The notes beneath the pieces were generated by a model. The model had not been told where the DNA came from, made no database searches, and worked only from the letters and a program-made list of their open reading frames with translations. From the NCBI GenBank assembly GCA_001599355.1, contig BCGQ01000002.1, positions 137,554-201,553 on the forward strand: a stretch of DNA of 64,000 bases. The letters run 5' to 3'. Of the stretch, positions 27,401 through 37,815 are shown piece by piece (position 1 is the first letter of the stretch; every line of letters starts with the position of its first letter). A program made the position numbers and the translations under genes. This stretch comes from Nakazawaea peltata. Taxonomy: Eukaryota; Ascomycota; Pichiomycetes; Alaninales; Pachysolenaceae.

Positions 27401-28406
27401 AGTACCCTAAAGTGCGGAACCAGCGACTGATGACGGTATTGAGCTGATATTCTTTAGCTCCTGGATAAGATGAGGTGGACGAAATCGAGGAATGGGTGGA
27501 GAGAGGTTCATTATCTGGATGGAAAGTGTCGCTGAACAATGGAGCTGTAGAATCACGATGTTTAAAGTACATAATAGCAACAAGACCAGCCAAAATAGCA
27601 GCATAAATGACCATAACTCCAAGTGAGAAGCAAGGTATAGCACCGACACGACATTGTTCATGTTGTGAAAGATCTGGGACAGCAGGACAGGCATCTTCGC
27701 AGTCAGGACAAGCACAACGGTACACTTCATCATTACAAGCGTAGACAGTTTGATTCAATAAAGCAATTCCGTCATCAACTGTATCGTTTAAATCGTATTT
27801 ATAATTGATTTGGAAAGGAGAGCCACCTAAAAGGGGCTTCTCATCACCTAAAAATTTCAAGAACTCAGCGTAGGTGTGGGCTCCACCACCAATTAAATCC
27901 ATAGCGTAACCATTTGTCAGGGAGAACTTGATGTTCTTACAAGAATCGAAGAATTGCTCGGCGTAATTGGGGTCGACGTACTCATCAAGCTCGGTGACGA
28001 CGGTGTTACCGGTGAGGGAGACGGCAGTCTTTGTGACATTGACAAATAACGATTGGTCCGGAGAGCAAGTGAAGTGACAAAAGAATTGGTAGAAATTGCG
28101 ATGACATGCCGGACACGAAGCGATCAATGGGTTGACTTTAGCGAGTTGCTCCTTCATTTGAAGTAACTGCAGTTCATTGCAGCAAGCGAGTTGAGAATCT
28201 TCCCAACCACAAATGTCTTGAAGAAGGGCCTGTTCGGCATCGGTAGGTACCGTGGCTGGAACATTGGCTTCACAAGGAAGGTCTTTCCCGAAGACAGATC
28301 TCTTTCCGCATTGTCCATAGAGGGAGCAATAGCCTTGCAGATGGATCGAAGAGGCGTTGACGATGGTCAGAAGTAGGACCAAAAGACCAAGCCAAGTGAC
28401 AATCAT
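24486..28406 (-). CDS. NCR1: Niemann-Pick C1-related sterol transporter
   Basis: Vacuolar-membrane protein that integrates sterols delivered by Npc2. 1306 residues. A signal peptide (about 1-18) is followed by the Cys-rich sterol-binding N-terminal domain (GYCSLYGQCG, CCNELQLLQM, CPACHRNFYQFFCHFTCSP). A membrane span lies near 262-280. The sterol-sensing domain is at about 590-750, with EVIPFLVLAVGVDNIFLI. A second Cys-rich lumenal loop follows, then the C-terminal five-span block with GLALEFCIHVARGY. All parts are present and the length suits the family. A purine-rich tract lies just upstream on the + strand. Confidence 0.97.
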   Translation of the reverse strand: MIVTWLGLLVLLLTIVNASSIHLQGYCSLYGQCGKRSVFGKDLPCEANVPATVPTDAEQALLQDICGWEDSQLACCNELQLLQMKEQLAKVNPLIASCPACHRNFYQFFCHFTCSPDQSLFVNVTKTAVSLTGNTVVTELDEYVDPNYAEQFFDSCKNIKFSLTNGYAMDLIGGGAHTYAEFLKFLGDEKPLLGGSPFQINYKYDLNDTVDDGIALLNQTVYACNDEVYRCACPDCEDACPAVPDLSQHEQCRVGAIPCFSLGVMVIYAAILAGLVAIMYFKHRDSTAPLFSDTFHPDNEPLSTHSSISSTSSYPGAKEYQLNTVISRWFRTLGYFCSSFSQYVILVTIGCSLAVSSFLYLIELEQNPVKLWVSSSAELYQQKQHFDSNFGPFYRTQQIFVVNETGPILANYDLLTWWFEKEQEIRDLRASTGGDTLQDLCFLPFDGICVVESFTQYFLGDISAFPGPEQYLNKLKQCIDSPVTCLPPFQQPLNPNLLFGAPLESSPSEDFHPIDASSFAVTLLLNNPRKEHSRKARRAIKWELTLQNYLEQLQIELPRRFPGLRLSFSTESSLERELNKSSNTDIRTVVISYLVMFAYASVALGGTFPSFGDSSSFTKTKFSLGLIGICIVLLSVFTSAGFFALLGIKSTLIIAEVIPFLVLAVGVDNIFLITHTFKETTRNSDLSIQEAVAVTMAKIGPSILLSSTSQFFCFALAAFVPMPAVRNFAIYTAGAVVVNSILQVTTFIAVLALDEARQRAGRMDLLPFLKISESHEASEGSIHLPSPSEGIRSNQGLISVLPHLLRDSESSLLHKILHTRIAPALLKSSTRPYIILIFVAWLGISVSLWPAVELGLDQRLALPSDSFLIDYFDDLASQLQVGPPIYFVVSGLNLTETEAQLSVCGRFAGCNEYSLVNVLEQEYNKPEDQRVIADPVASWLDDFFLWLNPDMDECCRVKKVPTFQEQNDDQFSLISSFEDPVFCAPNAPARPCQPCYQDKQYDFADLSSFPHGSDFLTYFSNWIISPSDRCPLAGKLPYSGSVVPNYSENTIESSVFRTSHLPLRTQADFINAYADSLELVEVLKSLTGISDIYAYSPFYIFFVQYQTVVKLTFQMAAVALGVVWVVAATLLGSPRVASVLVVVVAAILANIAGLMAIWGVSLNAVSLVNLIICIGLALEFCIHVARGYMFVEHGGGTEFENNQPHSESSRRAHHALVHIGGSVFSGITMTKLIGVCVLLFTRSKIFEVYYFRMWFSLVVVLSLHALVLLPVVLSYLGGKGYCVEDQGDLLGHDLQARLRGSYDDSG

Positions 28407-29410
28407 AGTGAAGGCGCGACAGCAGCAGAAGCAACAGCAAACAAAAGATGAATGGGAAAGGATTGAAGTTGAAGCAGGTGATGATGACCGGGATTGGACT
28501 GATCTAAGAGTTAGTTAGTGATTGGATGAGCTGAGTTGGGTTGTGGGGTGTTGAGCAGAGTACGAATGGAGAGCAGAATAGGAGAGGAAGGGAGGAAGAG
28601 GAAGAAAAGGAGAGAAAAGGAAAAGGGATCAGGAAAAGGATCAGGAGAAGGGATCAGGAGAAGGGATGCAGGGAGAGGAAGGAATTGGAGGAGCCGAGAG
28701 GAACAGCAAAAGGGGCGAACAGACGCGGCAGCAGCAAAAGGAGTGACAGCAAAAGGGGTGACAGCAAGAGGAGAGCAGAAAGGAAAAGGGAGAAAATTGC
28801 GCGTGGTGAGGGAAAAACAGAGGGAAGATCAAAAGGGGTAAAGGGGTAAAGGGGTGAAGTTTAAAGGGGGTGAAGAGGCAGATCGGGGAGTGAAAGTGAG
28901 GGATGATAGCCGAGGACTCATGGAAGTGGAAACAAAGGAAGAACATCAAGAAATAGCACGAGAGAGAGCTACTTGAAGCCGTGTAAATATCTTTAAATAA
29001 CTAAATTCATAGAAGGGAATAACCCTGTAGAGCCCTAAATCAAGCCTGAAAAAAAGCAAGATACAATTGAATTGAGTGGAGAGTTAAATTAAGGTAGAAA
29101 ATCACAATAGAGATCAAGAATATGCGTCGATAGTCACCCTGGTTGCTATGATATCGATTGTCTGTTCTGAACATTTAAATAGAAAACTGCAGTCCTAAGC
29201 GAAGTCGGGAATGCGCTACGAAAAATAGTGATACGCACTCAGCAATTTATTAATTTATCTCTTCTCTTCGCTCCAAACCCTTGCATGTGATCGAAACTCA
29301 ACAAATCGCGCGAGATCCATCCCTTATTTTGGCATTCCGAAGCTAGTCAATGAAAAGCTTCTGAAGAAGTTTAAGCTCTGGAGGTAACAAAATCCCGTAC
29401 ATTTGTCAAG
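28407..29410. other. Divergent NCR1/PSD1 intergenic region with purine-rich tract
   Basis: About 1 kb. From 28555 to about 28880 the + strand is nearly all G/A, with loose repeats such as ggatcaggagaaggg, aaaggggtgacagc and aaaggggt. Read from the NCR1 side this is a C/T-rich leader or promoter. Open frames inside it encode only Lys/Arg/Glu/Gly repeats and are not called. A CATGTGA at 29284-29290 is noted separately. No RNA gene is seen. Confidence 0.5.
29284..29290 (+). promoter_or_regulatory. Possible inositol/choline-response (Ino2-Ino4) E-box
   Basis: CATGTGA, the core of the yeast UAS-INO, lies 127 bases before the PSD1 ATG. PSD1 is inositol-regulated in S. cerevisiae. A single short match is weak evidence. 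Confidence 0.3.
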
Positions 29411-31012
29411 ATGATGTTCAGAGCGCCCCAGAAATTGAATGCTCGTGTCCGCTACTCCAAAGTGGTGTTGAATAACATCCATAAACGGAAATACCAAAAG
29501 AAGTTATGTAGCGCCGAGAATATGAACATTTCAAAGCCGTTGACTAGGGCACAGAAGCTGGCTGATGAATTGGATCATTATTATTACCAATTCCCTCGGA
29601 TCCCTCGTCCTAAGAGAAGTCTTATGTACTACTACTATGTCCCTGGACGTGGTTTGCAGAGCCGAAGACTCTTTTCGACACGGAATTCTCCGAAGGATAA
29701 AGAGGATGGGTCTAAGCAAGCACAGACTCGTTCCAGACGTCGTCTCGGTCTGGCGTTCACCGTATCATTCATGTCATTTATCCTTTATGGTGTCGCATCT
29801 AAACTCCGTGCTGAAGATGATGCTGATATTCGTCCTACTGCCGATCATTCTTGGAAGTTCTACGCTTATAGTACTTTACCATTGAAATCTATTTCGCGGT
29901 TATGGGGTCGTTTTAATAGTCTCGAATTGCCGGTATGGATGAGGGCTCCTGGATACCGTTTTTACTCTGCTGTTTTTGGAGTCAATTTAGATGAGGTCGA
30001 TGAACAAGATTTGACTAAGTTCAAGAATTTGGGTGAGTTCTTTTATCGTACTTTAAAGGCTGGGGTGCGTCCAATTCTGGAGTCTACTCTTGTGAGTCCA
30101 TGTGATGGTAAGGTGCTCAAGTTTGGGGTTGTTGAGAATGGTGAAATTGAGCAAGTTAAGGGTATGACTTACTCGGTTCGTAGCTTATTAGGAACCACGG
30201 ATGGAGTCCGTCGTAAATCCTCGACAGAAATCGATTTCCTTCCTCTGGAATCGGATCAACTTGAACATATTCAGGGCCACGAACAGTTTGCCGAGTTGAA
30301 TGGTATCTCATACACTGTAGATGACTTGATTGGAGGAAATCATGGTTACCATTTCAATAAAGATACCTCATTCAAGCAAGAAGGAGATGCCGCTTTACAT
30401 AGTGCTTCGTCTGAACATGTTGAGAAGTTGGATCAAGAGCTTCATAGTCGACTGGCAGCAGAAGCTGCGGCAGCTGGTAGAAATTCCAAATTGTTCTTTG
30501 CTGTCATTTATTTAGCACCAGGTGACTACCACAGATTCCATTCACCAGCTAATTGGGTAACAACTTTACGTAGACACTTCATCGGTGAGTTATATTCTGT
30601 TGCTCCATATTTCCAGGAGACTTTAAAGGGGTTGTTTGTTCTTAACGAGAGAGTATCTCTTCTTGGTTACTGGAAGTATGGATTCTTTAGCATGACTCCT
30701 GTAGGAGCCACAAATGTAGGAAGTATCAAGATCAATTTTGACAAACAACTTGTCACCAACTCGCTCTACGAAGACCATACTAGAACTAATAAAGTAGAGA
30801 AGAACACCTGTTATGAGGCCAGCTACGCGGCTGCTTCCAAAAGATTGAAAGGTGTGCCGTTGTTGAAGGGAGAGGAAGTTGGAGGTTTCATGTTAGGATC
30901 TACTGTGGTATTGGTATTTGAGGCTCCAGAGACTTTTAGATTCAAATTGGAGAATGGCCAATACCTCAAGATGGGTCAAGACATTGGGGAAATCATCGGC
31001 AAGATAGAATGA
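29411..31012 (+). CDS. PSD1: Mitochondrial phosphatidylserine decarboxylase
   Basis: Inner-membrane enzyme converting phosphatidylserine to phosphatidylethanolamine. 533 residues. A basic presequence is followed by a membrane span near 117-131, then the decarboxylase domain ([60 protein letters not shown]). The self-cleavage motif is L495-G496-S497-T498 near the C-terminus; the Ser becomes the pyruvoyl group of the small subunit. The start is the first of two adjacent ATG codons. Confidence 0.97.
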   Translation: MMFRAPQKLNARVRYSKVVLNNIHKRKYQKKLCSAENMNISKPLTRAQKLADELDHYYYQFPRIPRPKRSLMYYYYVPGRGLQSRRLFSTRNSPKDKEDGSKQAQTRSRRRLGLAFTVSFMSFILYGVASKLRAEDDADIRPTADHSWKFYAYSTLPLKSISRLWGRFNSLELPVWMRAPGYRFYSAVFGVNLDEVDEQDLTKFKNLGEFFYRTLKAGVRPILESTLVSPCDGKVLKFGVVENGEIEQVKGMTYSVRSLLGTTDGVRRKSSTEIDFLPLESDQLEHIQGHEQFAELNGISYTVDDLIGGNHGYHFNKDTSFKQEGDAALHSASSEHVEKLDQELHSRLAAEAAAAGRNSKLFFAVIYLAPGDYHRFHSPANWVTTLRRHFIGELYSVAPYFQETLKGLFVLNERVSLLGYWKYGFFSMTPVGATNVGSIKINFDKQLVTNSLYEDHTRTNKVEKNTCYEASYAAASKRLKGVPLLKGEEVGGFMLGSTVVLVFEAPETFRFKLENGQYLKMGQDIGEIIGKIE

Positions 31013-31568
31013 AGTAGTAGTTTTTACATGTTAATAAATGATATCATAAATAATTTTGTAAATTAGTGAGTCTCTTGAATAACTGGATTTGATGCAGGTG
31101 AAATGGAGGAGCCTCCATTCGCGCTCCATCTGATCCAAATAAGCATTTTTAAACCCTAAACTTAATTTTTAACTTTATCATCGTGACACTGCGGGGAAAT
31201 GTGGAGAGGGGTGTAAAAAAAAAGCGCACGCGCAGATCGCTTGTGCATGAAATCACCCCATCCCCGGCTCTCGGAACAGCCGATGTCAGTGTCGGGGAAG
31301 AAACGGCATGGCTGAGATTTTAGAGAGGGGACCACGAGGGGATCACCCTTTGTGCAGCAAATCGCATGTTAAGCGTTGGATAAGCCGTGCAATTGACCTA
31401 TGAAATGCTTGGACCCACAATTTTGGAAATTTTGAGCCGTGCTTTTCCCGTGTCACCCCTAAATCCGATGACTGAGTTAAAATTTAAATCGTGCATATAA
31501 ATACCTTCATGCCCTCCCGTGTCACTGACTAACCCCCAATCATTATTTAACCCTCCAATTTTTACAAT
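31013..31568 (+). promoter_or_regulatory. Upstream region of the BDH-type gene
   Basis: Holds three exact copies of GTGTCAC or its reverse (31183-31189, 31450-31456, 31519-31525), C/G-rich patches (ccccggctc, gaggggacc) and a TATA-like stretch, tcgtgcatataaata, at about 31490-31504. That stretch is 65 bases before the ATG. No other gene is seen. The layout looks like that of a regulated metabolic gene; the factor involved is unknown. Confidence 0.4.
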
Positions 31569-32744
31569 ATGTCTCAAACAATGAAAGGCCTTTTATACTA
31601 TGGCCCTAACGATATCAGATTCAGTACAGAGATTCTGAAACCAAAGTTGCAATACCCAGATGACGTCTTAATCAAAGTCGATCACTGTGGAATCTGTGGA
31701 ACAGACCTTCATGAGTACCATGACGAGGCGATCTTCTTCAAGAATGCTCTGAACCAAGGTGATCTGATTTCAAGTAAGAAGTTGCCATTGACTTTGGGTC
31801 ATGAGTTCAGCGGAGTCGTCGAACTGGTAGGTTCTCTGGTTTCAAATGTTTCTGTTGGAGACCCAGTCGTCGTCGAAGCCTCAGGACATTGTGCCGACCG
31901 TCAACGGTATACCAATGAGAACCCTGAAAGAAGTCGTGAGGCTCGTTGTGAAGCTTGTGAAGGTGGCCATGTCAATTGTTGTCGTGACTTGAATTTCTTA
32001 GGTTTGGGTGTCGACAATGGACTGCTTGCAGAGTACGTTATATATGGAGCCAAACATGTCTTAAAATTACCAAAGAGTATTCCTCTTGATGTTGCCGCTT
32101 TGGTCGAACCGTTGAGTGTCTCATGGCATGCAATTGAGCTCCTGAAGCAATTGAAAGAAGGAGGATTCCGTCCTGGTGCTGAAGTTTTAGTCCTCGGAGG
32201 AGGTCCAATTGGATTAGCCACTATCTTATGCTTACAAGGACAAGGTCTGGGTCGTATTGTATGTTCTGAACCTGCACAGATCCGTCGTGAACAAGCTGCT
32301 AAATTAGGAGCCATTGTATTTGATCCTGCATCAGCTCCAGGATCAGTCAATAAAGAATTAATGCTGTTATCGACAGGTGGAGCTGGATATTCAGCAGCTT
32401 TTGACTGTTCTGGAGTTCCTGCCACTTTTGAATCGTCCGTCCTGGTCTTAAAAGCTCGTGGAATCGCCGTCAATATTGCAATTTGGGCAAGTACCGTCAA
32501 AGTACCTTTCAATCCTATGCAATTGACATCGCAAGAGAAATATGCCGTAGGTTCTTTAGGTTATACCACTCAAGATTTCCAAGATGTAATTGACAGTATT
32601 GCTGATGGGAAGATTCCTCTTGAAAAGCTTCAAGTTTTGATCACAAAGGTTCTGAAATTGGATGAGAATACCGTCAAAGAGGGATTCGAGGAGCTTTTGA
32701 ACCACAAAGAGAAGCATATTAAGATTATGGTTACTCCTAAATGA
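31569..32744 (+). CDS. BDH1: Zinc-dependent medium-chain dehydrogenase, butanediol dehydrogenase type
   Basis: 391 residues. It matches the (R,R)-2,3-butanediol dehydrogenase group: catalytic zinc site in DHCGICGTDLHEYHDE (about 36-51) and GHEFSGVV (about 77-84). The four-Cys structural zinc loop lies in CEACEGGHVNCC, and the Rossmann motif is LGGGPIGLATIL (near residue 212). The enzyme interconverts acetoin and 2,3-butanediol with NAD(H). The BDH1 and BDH2 paralogues cannot be told apart here, and related sorbitol or xylitol dehydrogenases are possible but less similar. Confidence 0.85.
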   Translation: MSQTMKGLLYYGPNDIRFSTEILKPKLQYPDDVLIKVDHCGICGTDLHEYHDEAIFFKNALNQGDLISSKKLPLTLGHEFSGVVELVGSLVSNVSVGDPVVVEASGHCADRQRYTNENPERSREARCEACEGGHVNCCRDLNFLGLGVDNGLLAEYVIYGAKHVLKLPKSIPLDVAALVEPLSVSWHAIELLKQLKEGGFRPGAEVLVLGGGPIGLATILCLQGQGLGRIVCSEPAQIRREQAAKLGAIVFDPASAPGSVNKELMLLSTGGAGYSAAFDCSGVPATFESSVLVLKARGIAVNIAIWASTVKVPFNPMQLTSQEKYAVGSLGYTTQDFQDVIDSIADGKIPLEKLQVLITKVLKLDENTVKEGFEELLNHKEKHIKIMVTPK

Positions 32745-32922
32745 GAATGAAATTGATAAATAGTTAATTATGAAGATTAAGAGGATTAATAGTAGTTTGA
32801 GAGTAGTTGATCTTAGAATGGACATATGTGTATCCCCAATTGTGCCCCAATCCCAATCTCCAAACTACTGACGAGCCGGAGTCTCCTACAACTCCCTACA
32901 CACATCAAATATATACATTAAT

Positions 32923-35900
32923 TTATTCTTTCTCATTAACTCCCCTCCATATATAAACCTTCAACCGTTCAATAAAATCAAGCGGAAGATACCTCAAAGG
33001 CTCATCGATGAAATTATCACAAAACTTGAACAAAATCTTAAGATTCCAAAGATCATCAATAGACGAAGGAGATTTAGCCATTTGGACGAGTTGGTTTCTT
33101 ATTGATTGGATTGAGTCGGAAGATCCCGACCCCGATCCAGATCCAGAAGTTTCAGTCGAATTTCGGACCGAATTCCCCACATTAAATAACACCTTCCGTT
33201 CAAATGGTAATAATTCCCCGTAAATTTGACTACCTTCCAATGGATGAGCCCTCTTTTCTCTCTCTTCACCATTCTCCATCCTACGTACTAACCATTCAGG
33301 AGATCTCTCCACCCCAGTATCATGTCTCTTTCTAAGCACATACAAAGTCAAATTCCGAGCAAAAAGTTCATAATAATCCCGATTCTGAACAAAATCATAC
33401 CGGAGAGGAAGATATTCTGGTGAAAGCATTTCAATTCCAGCAATTTCATCAAGAGAAGGTACCATTTTGGGACTCGAAATTTCAAGTGATCTTCCACTAG
33501 TGAGATGGACCTTTAATGGCATTGCTAACGGCTCTAAAGTCTCTACATCTCTTACAATTAAACATCTCGGTTCTACAGAAAGAGCCCAAAAGTGCCTGAG
33601 AGCTTGTAAATGGGCACCATTTACATTTCCTCCAGCTCCAGATGAAGCTCGAGGGAAGATAGGATAGATAGAAATGATCAACGATGCAATTGAAAACTCT
33701 CCCCTTCCAAAGGCATATTGACCCCCACCTAAAAATAAGAATCCAAGGGCCATATTGGCAGCCATGAAGTTCCCGAACGTAGTGCTTGGCTGGATCTTAC
33801 CGTATAACAATCTTAAACGTCTGAAAACCGTCAAATCTCCAGATCCTGCCATAATTATAGAGCATGCCAAAGCAAGAATATCCCTTACAGAGGCAGCTCC
33901 AAGCTGAGCGAGTCGCTGGTCATGAGAATCTACAGGCAAATCGGCTATCCTCATCATTTGCTCAAGAGGATACATTACGAGTTCCACAGTGGAGGAGTCC
34001 ATACTGGAAGCAAATCTCATCAGAAGAGCAAGACATGCACCAGCAATAGTATGGAAGAGAGGGAGGAGATCACTATCAAGCGTAGCAATACGAGAAAGGT
34101 ACGACAATACATGAGAATCGGCACCGTCTCTCATATATTTCTCATATAAACACTTAGGAATCTGCTGTTCTAACCATTCTCCACTACTCTCAATCTCATC
34201 CCACATGACTACACCCCTTCCTAAGGTTCTCAACATCAATAAATCAGGCCTAATATAGTCCAACATCTGTTCTGAATCTGGAATCGCAAGTTTAGCAGCA
34301 ATGGCCTCATTATTGGTCTTCAAATATATGAAAATCAACAGCAACACAGCTCCAGCTGCCGACTTATCTAACTCATCATCTGTCTGAACATCCCTAACTG
34401 ACACAGCGATGGTAAGTAATTTCTCGACGACATGAGTATCATTTAAACCCTTGACTTCATCACCTTTACCGAGATTTACCAATCCGAGACCAATTCCAGC
34501 AGCTAATCTATAACCTTCATCTGAAACCGGCTCATCATCGATCCATAACTTGGAGTAAAGTTGTCCCAATAAGATCTCGCTCATCCGATGGTGCTGAGTA
34601 CCCAAATAGACCAATCCAATACCTACAAGACCGGCCGTCTGGACACTTAAAGCCACTTTCAAATCAGTAGCTCCCACAGGTAACAAAGCAACTACGTGAA
34701 CCGACAAAACCTTGGTCAAAGTCAAGTCCATCGTCCCTCTGAGAGAAGCACTCATTCCCAAAAGTAATCCAATACTCGTATAAGTATGCTTAGCTCCCAA
34801 ATAATTGTAAATATGCCATTGATCAAGACGTTTAAGATGCCCATTCAACCCCAATCCAAGTAAAAAACCAGCATGTTGAGCATTGAATACCGGAGGCTGA
34901 TTGAAAACCACCCAACCACCTTGAATTTCAGCAGCATCTCTTGAAATAGTGAGTCCCGATGAGGCTCCATTATGGAAGAACCCCCATTGGATCACCTCTG
35001 GGTCTACAGATTCACGGTCAAGCGTTAAAGTCGAGTCAGATCCGGCTACCATACATTGGAAATTCAATTTTGGGATTGGAAATCTCTCGGTCATCAATGG
35101 CATACGACTCGAAAGGAAGAGAGCTCCTCTTCCAAGAGGGATCGTCAATGTTCGAAGAGCAGTGATGGTTGCAAGGGTCTTATTGAAGATATAATCACGA
35201 TCGTAATCGGCAGGGAACTGGAGATCGGAGGGAGTGAAACATGGTTGGACTGTTGGGATTCTTGAAGACTGGAGGAGGGTGGTGATCTCAAGGAATCTTC
35301 GATCTTTGGAGAAGATAAGTTTGGTAACGTTGATTCGATCGAGTTCAGCTTGGCCATCCCATGGAGAAGGAGCTTCCGGAGAGTCATAAGATGAGAGGGA
35401 GGAAGTGATCGGGCGAGCAGAAACGGTGCCTTGTGTCATTGATGTGTCGGGACGAGCAGAAACAGTATCTGGTACTATTCCTGGCTTGGTAGAGAACTTC
35501 AATATATCACTTCTCCCAACTAACTTCAACAGTTCCTCAGTCCACGGAAGTGGTGTATTCATTTGACATGCCAATATCAACTCTCTCAATGGTATTGCAA
35601 TACTTAATGGCCATGAATTCAACTCCTCCAACTTGATTCCAAACTCAATCATCAAATTAACTACGTCTACAGCCCCGAAATTCTCCGACACCATCACTTC
35701 AAATAACCGGAGAACGTAGTATGTCCGTGGAGTGACTTGCTTATCGACCGAATCACTCTCCGATGCCACTTGAGAGAAGGTAACGTAAGGAACGATGGTT
35801 TCATCTGGAGAAAAAAGAGATGCAAGTGACTCAAGAAGATTGAGAGGAGCTGGAAGCGTGAGAGGAGTTGGAATTGGGGTCTTTCTATCCAAAGCAAAAC

Positions 35901-37815
35901 CATCCGCAGTCTCATAATACTTAACCCATTGATTCCATCCCATCCATTTGGTCAATTGACTCAATAACTCACCTAATCTCGCGACACTTCTTCCTCTGGT
36001 GATATCCAATTTCAAATCCTCACGAATTAAATGAAGAGAGAGGACTAATTTGTCGGTGAGATCACTCAAAGAGTACTGGAGATCGGTATTGTTCAGGAGA
36101 GTTTTCAGTAACGGAACTAAACTGGAAATCGAATTGGATACGACCAGCTCAAATTCCTTGTAATCTCGAATTATCATACTCAACAACGTGACAATAAACC
36201 CGTCCCATTCATCTCCATCTACAAGACTCAAAGAAGCACTCCATTGCATCCAAAAGAATTCATAACTGAATGAATTTGAAAGGTATTTGATCGAGCCGAG
36301 GATCGTTGAAACTAGAGGAGATTTTGGTCTGATCGAGAGTGAGATCGTTTGGAGGGTCTGACGGGAAGTGGCCATGACGAGATTTGTACCATAGGAGGTT
36401 ATAATGGAAGAGAATACGTCTCCATGGGCTCCATTTTCTGTGAGCTGTGTCCTCGAATCCAAATTTATATCCACCGATATCAAACTAACAAACGGATTAG
36501 CCAAACAAACCGTCTTGTCATCCTTAAGTACTGCAAATACTCCAGAATATCCCGAACTTTCACTCAATGGACAACAACTCAAAGCTGGGATGATATGGTT
36601 CTCAGCCAAATACAATCCTGAACCGTTCCCGTTCCCACTTCCCCTCTCTTTGAACACAAAAATCGCCAGCTGGTGGCTGGAATCACATACAATCACCAGT
36701 TGTTGTCCATGATACGATAGAGCATGGACTTTAAGCTGGGAAAGATCATCTTTGACTGGGATTGTCTCTAATTTAGTCAAGATGACATCTTTTCGAAGAG
36801 ATTCGGTCTCAAATAAACCTCCAGATGACCGTTGAGGATCCAAATCTACTCCAGAAGCCATCCGATCCGCTCCAGAGGCCATTCTGTCACGTGATAACGT
36901 CTCTGATACCACTCGGAGTTTGTCTTCTCCCATAAGATGGTCTACGGGTTCTTTGATGGGAGTTGGCAGTGAAGTGCTGGTCTTTCTCAATGAAGGACGT
37001 CTTAAATTCCGTGAGCTGGGAGTCTGTTTGAGGTTGATACGTTTACGGGACTTGGATGAGGTCTGAGAAAGCAAGCGGACATGGTAAATGGAGAGGGAAT
37101 TGTCGTCTGAATGGAAAGTTATGGCGAGATTCCGGGTGGGGGAGTTGGGGAAATGGACGAGAGTCTCTTTTTCAGAAATTGAGGAAGTTGAAGAGGAGAC
37201 GACGGTACCGAAGGAGTCGAGGGGATCTGATAAAGTGAGGAAATTGACGGCTCCGGAGGTGGAACCGACTCCAGAGCCAATTCCAGAGCCTACTCCTGAG
37301 CCTACTCCGGACCCAACTCCAGATCCGACTCCCGAGATATCTGTTCCTAAAGAGTAGAATGAACTAAGAGAGGAAGAACCATCTGGGCCGATCTTTGGCC
37401 CAGAGACTCCGGAATTGATCCGTGTAGAGCTGGCTCCGGAGCCTCCGGAGCTTCCAAAGCTCCCAGAACTACTCCTCTCCACTATCATCCCATTCACATA
37501 CCCAAACACATTCCTCACCTGAAATGGAAAACTAATGATCTGTTTCCTCCCATTCGAATAATACACGTGACAATGCTCTAATAAACTCACGACCAAACAG
37601 TTCCCTTCCACTTTGAAATTGACAAACGCCAGGTTGACGATAGGCTCATCGTATCGGAGTTTCCTGAGAACGAGTGAGCCTTTCAACCAGATGACTTGTT
37701 GGGGTGATATGAGGAGCATTTCGTCGTCTTGGCCCATTTTGATGGAGTAATTTTGGAGGGGGAGATCTTCATTATGAAGGATGTGATTTAGATTGAGTGA
37801 GATGATGGAGGTCAT
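32923..37815 (-). CDS. APC1: Anaphase-promoting complex subunit Apc1
   Basis: Largest scaffold subunit of the APC/C ubiquitin ligase. 1630 residues: an N-terminal beta-propeller-like half, then a helical region and the PC (proteasome/cyclosome) repeats around residues 980-1240 (FLLGLGLNGHLKRL, YTSIGLLLGMSAS, LLLIFIYLKTNNEA). The C-terminal region has ALRHFWALSVEPRCLIVRDVET, strongly conserved in Apc1. Residues about 162-190 are a Gly-Val-Ser minisatellite (GVGS repeated six times), plus Ser/Gly-rich linkers at 115-140 and near the C-terminus (SGSGSGSS), probably disordered loops. The upstream 60 bases carry GATG-type repeats. Confidence 0.93.
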   Translation of the reverse strand: MTSIISLNLNHILHNEDLPLQNYSIKMGQDDEMLLISPQQVIWLKGSLVLRKLRYDEPIVNLAFVNFKVEGNCLVVSLLEHCHVYYSNGRKQIISFPFQVRNVFGYVNGMIVERSSSGSFGSSGGSGASSTRINSGVSGPKIGPDGSSSLSSFYSLGTDISGVGSGVGSGVGSGVGSGIGSGVGSTSGAVNFLTLSDPLDSFGTVVSSSTSSISEKETLVHFPNSPTRNLAITFHSDDNSLSIYHVRLLSQTSSKSRKRINLKQTPSSRNLRRPSLRKTSTSLPTPIKEPVDHLMGEDKLRVVSETLSRDRMASGADRMASGVDLDPQRSSGGLFETESLRKDVILTKLETIPVKDDLSQLKVHALSYHGQQLVIVCDSSHQLAIFVFKERGSGNGNGSGLYLAENHIIPALSCCPLSESSGYSGVFAVLKDDKTVCLANPFVSLISVDINLDSRTQLTENGAHGDVFSSIITSYGTNLVMATSRQTLQTISLSIRPKSPLVSTILGSIKYLSNSFSYEFFWMQWSASLSLVDGDEWDGFIVTLLSMIIRDYKEFELVVSNSISSLVPLLKTLLNNTDLQYSLSDLTDKLVLSLHLIREDLKLDITRGRSVARLGELLSQLTKWMGWNQWVKYYETADGFALDRKTPIPTPLTLPAPLNLLESLASLFSPDETIVPYVTFSQVASESDSVDKQVTPRTYYVLRLFEVMVSENFGAVDVVNLMIEFGIKLEELNSWPLSIAIPLRELILACQMNTPLPWTEELLKLVGRSDILKFSTKPGIVPDTVSARPDTSMTQGTVSARPITSSLSSYDSPEAPSPWDGQAELDRINVTKLIFSKDRRFLEITTLLQSSRIPTVQPCFTPSDLQFPADYDRDYIFNKTLATITALRTLTIPLGRGALFLSSRMPLMTERFPIPKLNFQCMVAGSDSTLTLDRESVDPEVIQWGFFHNGASSGLTISRDAAEIQGGWVVFNQPPVFNAQHAGFLLGLGLNGHLKRLDQWHIYNYLGAKHTYTSIGLLLGMSASLRGTMDLTLTKVLSVHVVALLPVGATDLKVALSVQTAGLVGIGLVYLGTQHHRMSEILLGQLYSKLWIDDEPVSDEGYRLAAGIGLGLVNLGKGDEVKGLNDTHVVEKLLTIAVSVRDVQTDDELDKSAAGAVLLLIFIYLKTNNEAIAAKLAIPDSEQMLDYIRPDLLMLRTLGRGVVMWDEIESSGEWLEQQIPKCLYEKYMRDGADSHVLSYLSRIATLDSDLLPLFHTIAGACLALLMRFASSMDSSTVELVMYPLEQMMRIADLPVDSHDQRLAQLGAASVRDILALACSIIMAGSGDLTVFRRLRLLYGKIQPSTTFGNFMAANMALGFLFLGGGQYAFGRGEFSIASLIISIYPIFPRASSGAGGNVNGAHLQALRHFWALSVEPRCLIVRDVETLEPLAMPLKVHLTSGRSLEISSPKMVPSLDEIAGIEMLSPEYLPLRYDFVQNRDYYELFARNLTLYVLRKRHDTGVERSPEWLVRRMENGEEREKRAHPLEGSQIYGELLPFERKVLFNVGNSVRNSTETSGSGSGSGSSDSIQSIRNQLVQMAKSPSSIDDLWNLKILFKFCDNFIDEPLRYLPLDFIERLKVYIWRGVNEKE

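Noticed and set aside
28536-28849. Two overlapping + frames rich in Lys, Arg, Glu and Gly
   Set aside because: They lie in a purine-rich repeat tract and show only simple repeats; no start context or domain.
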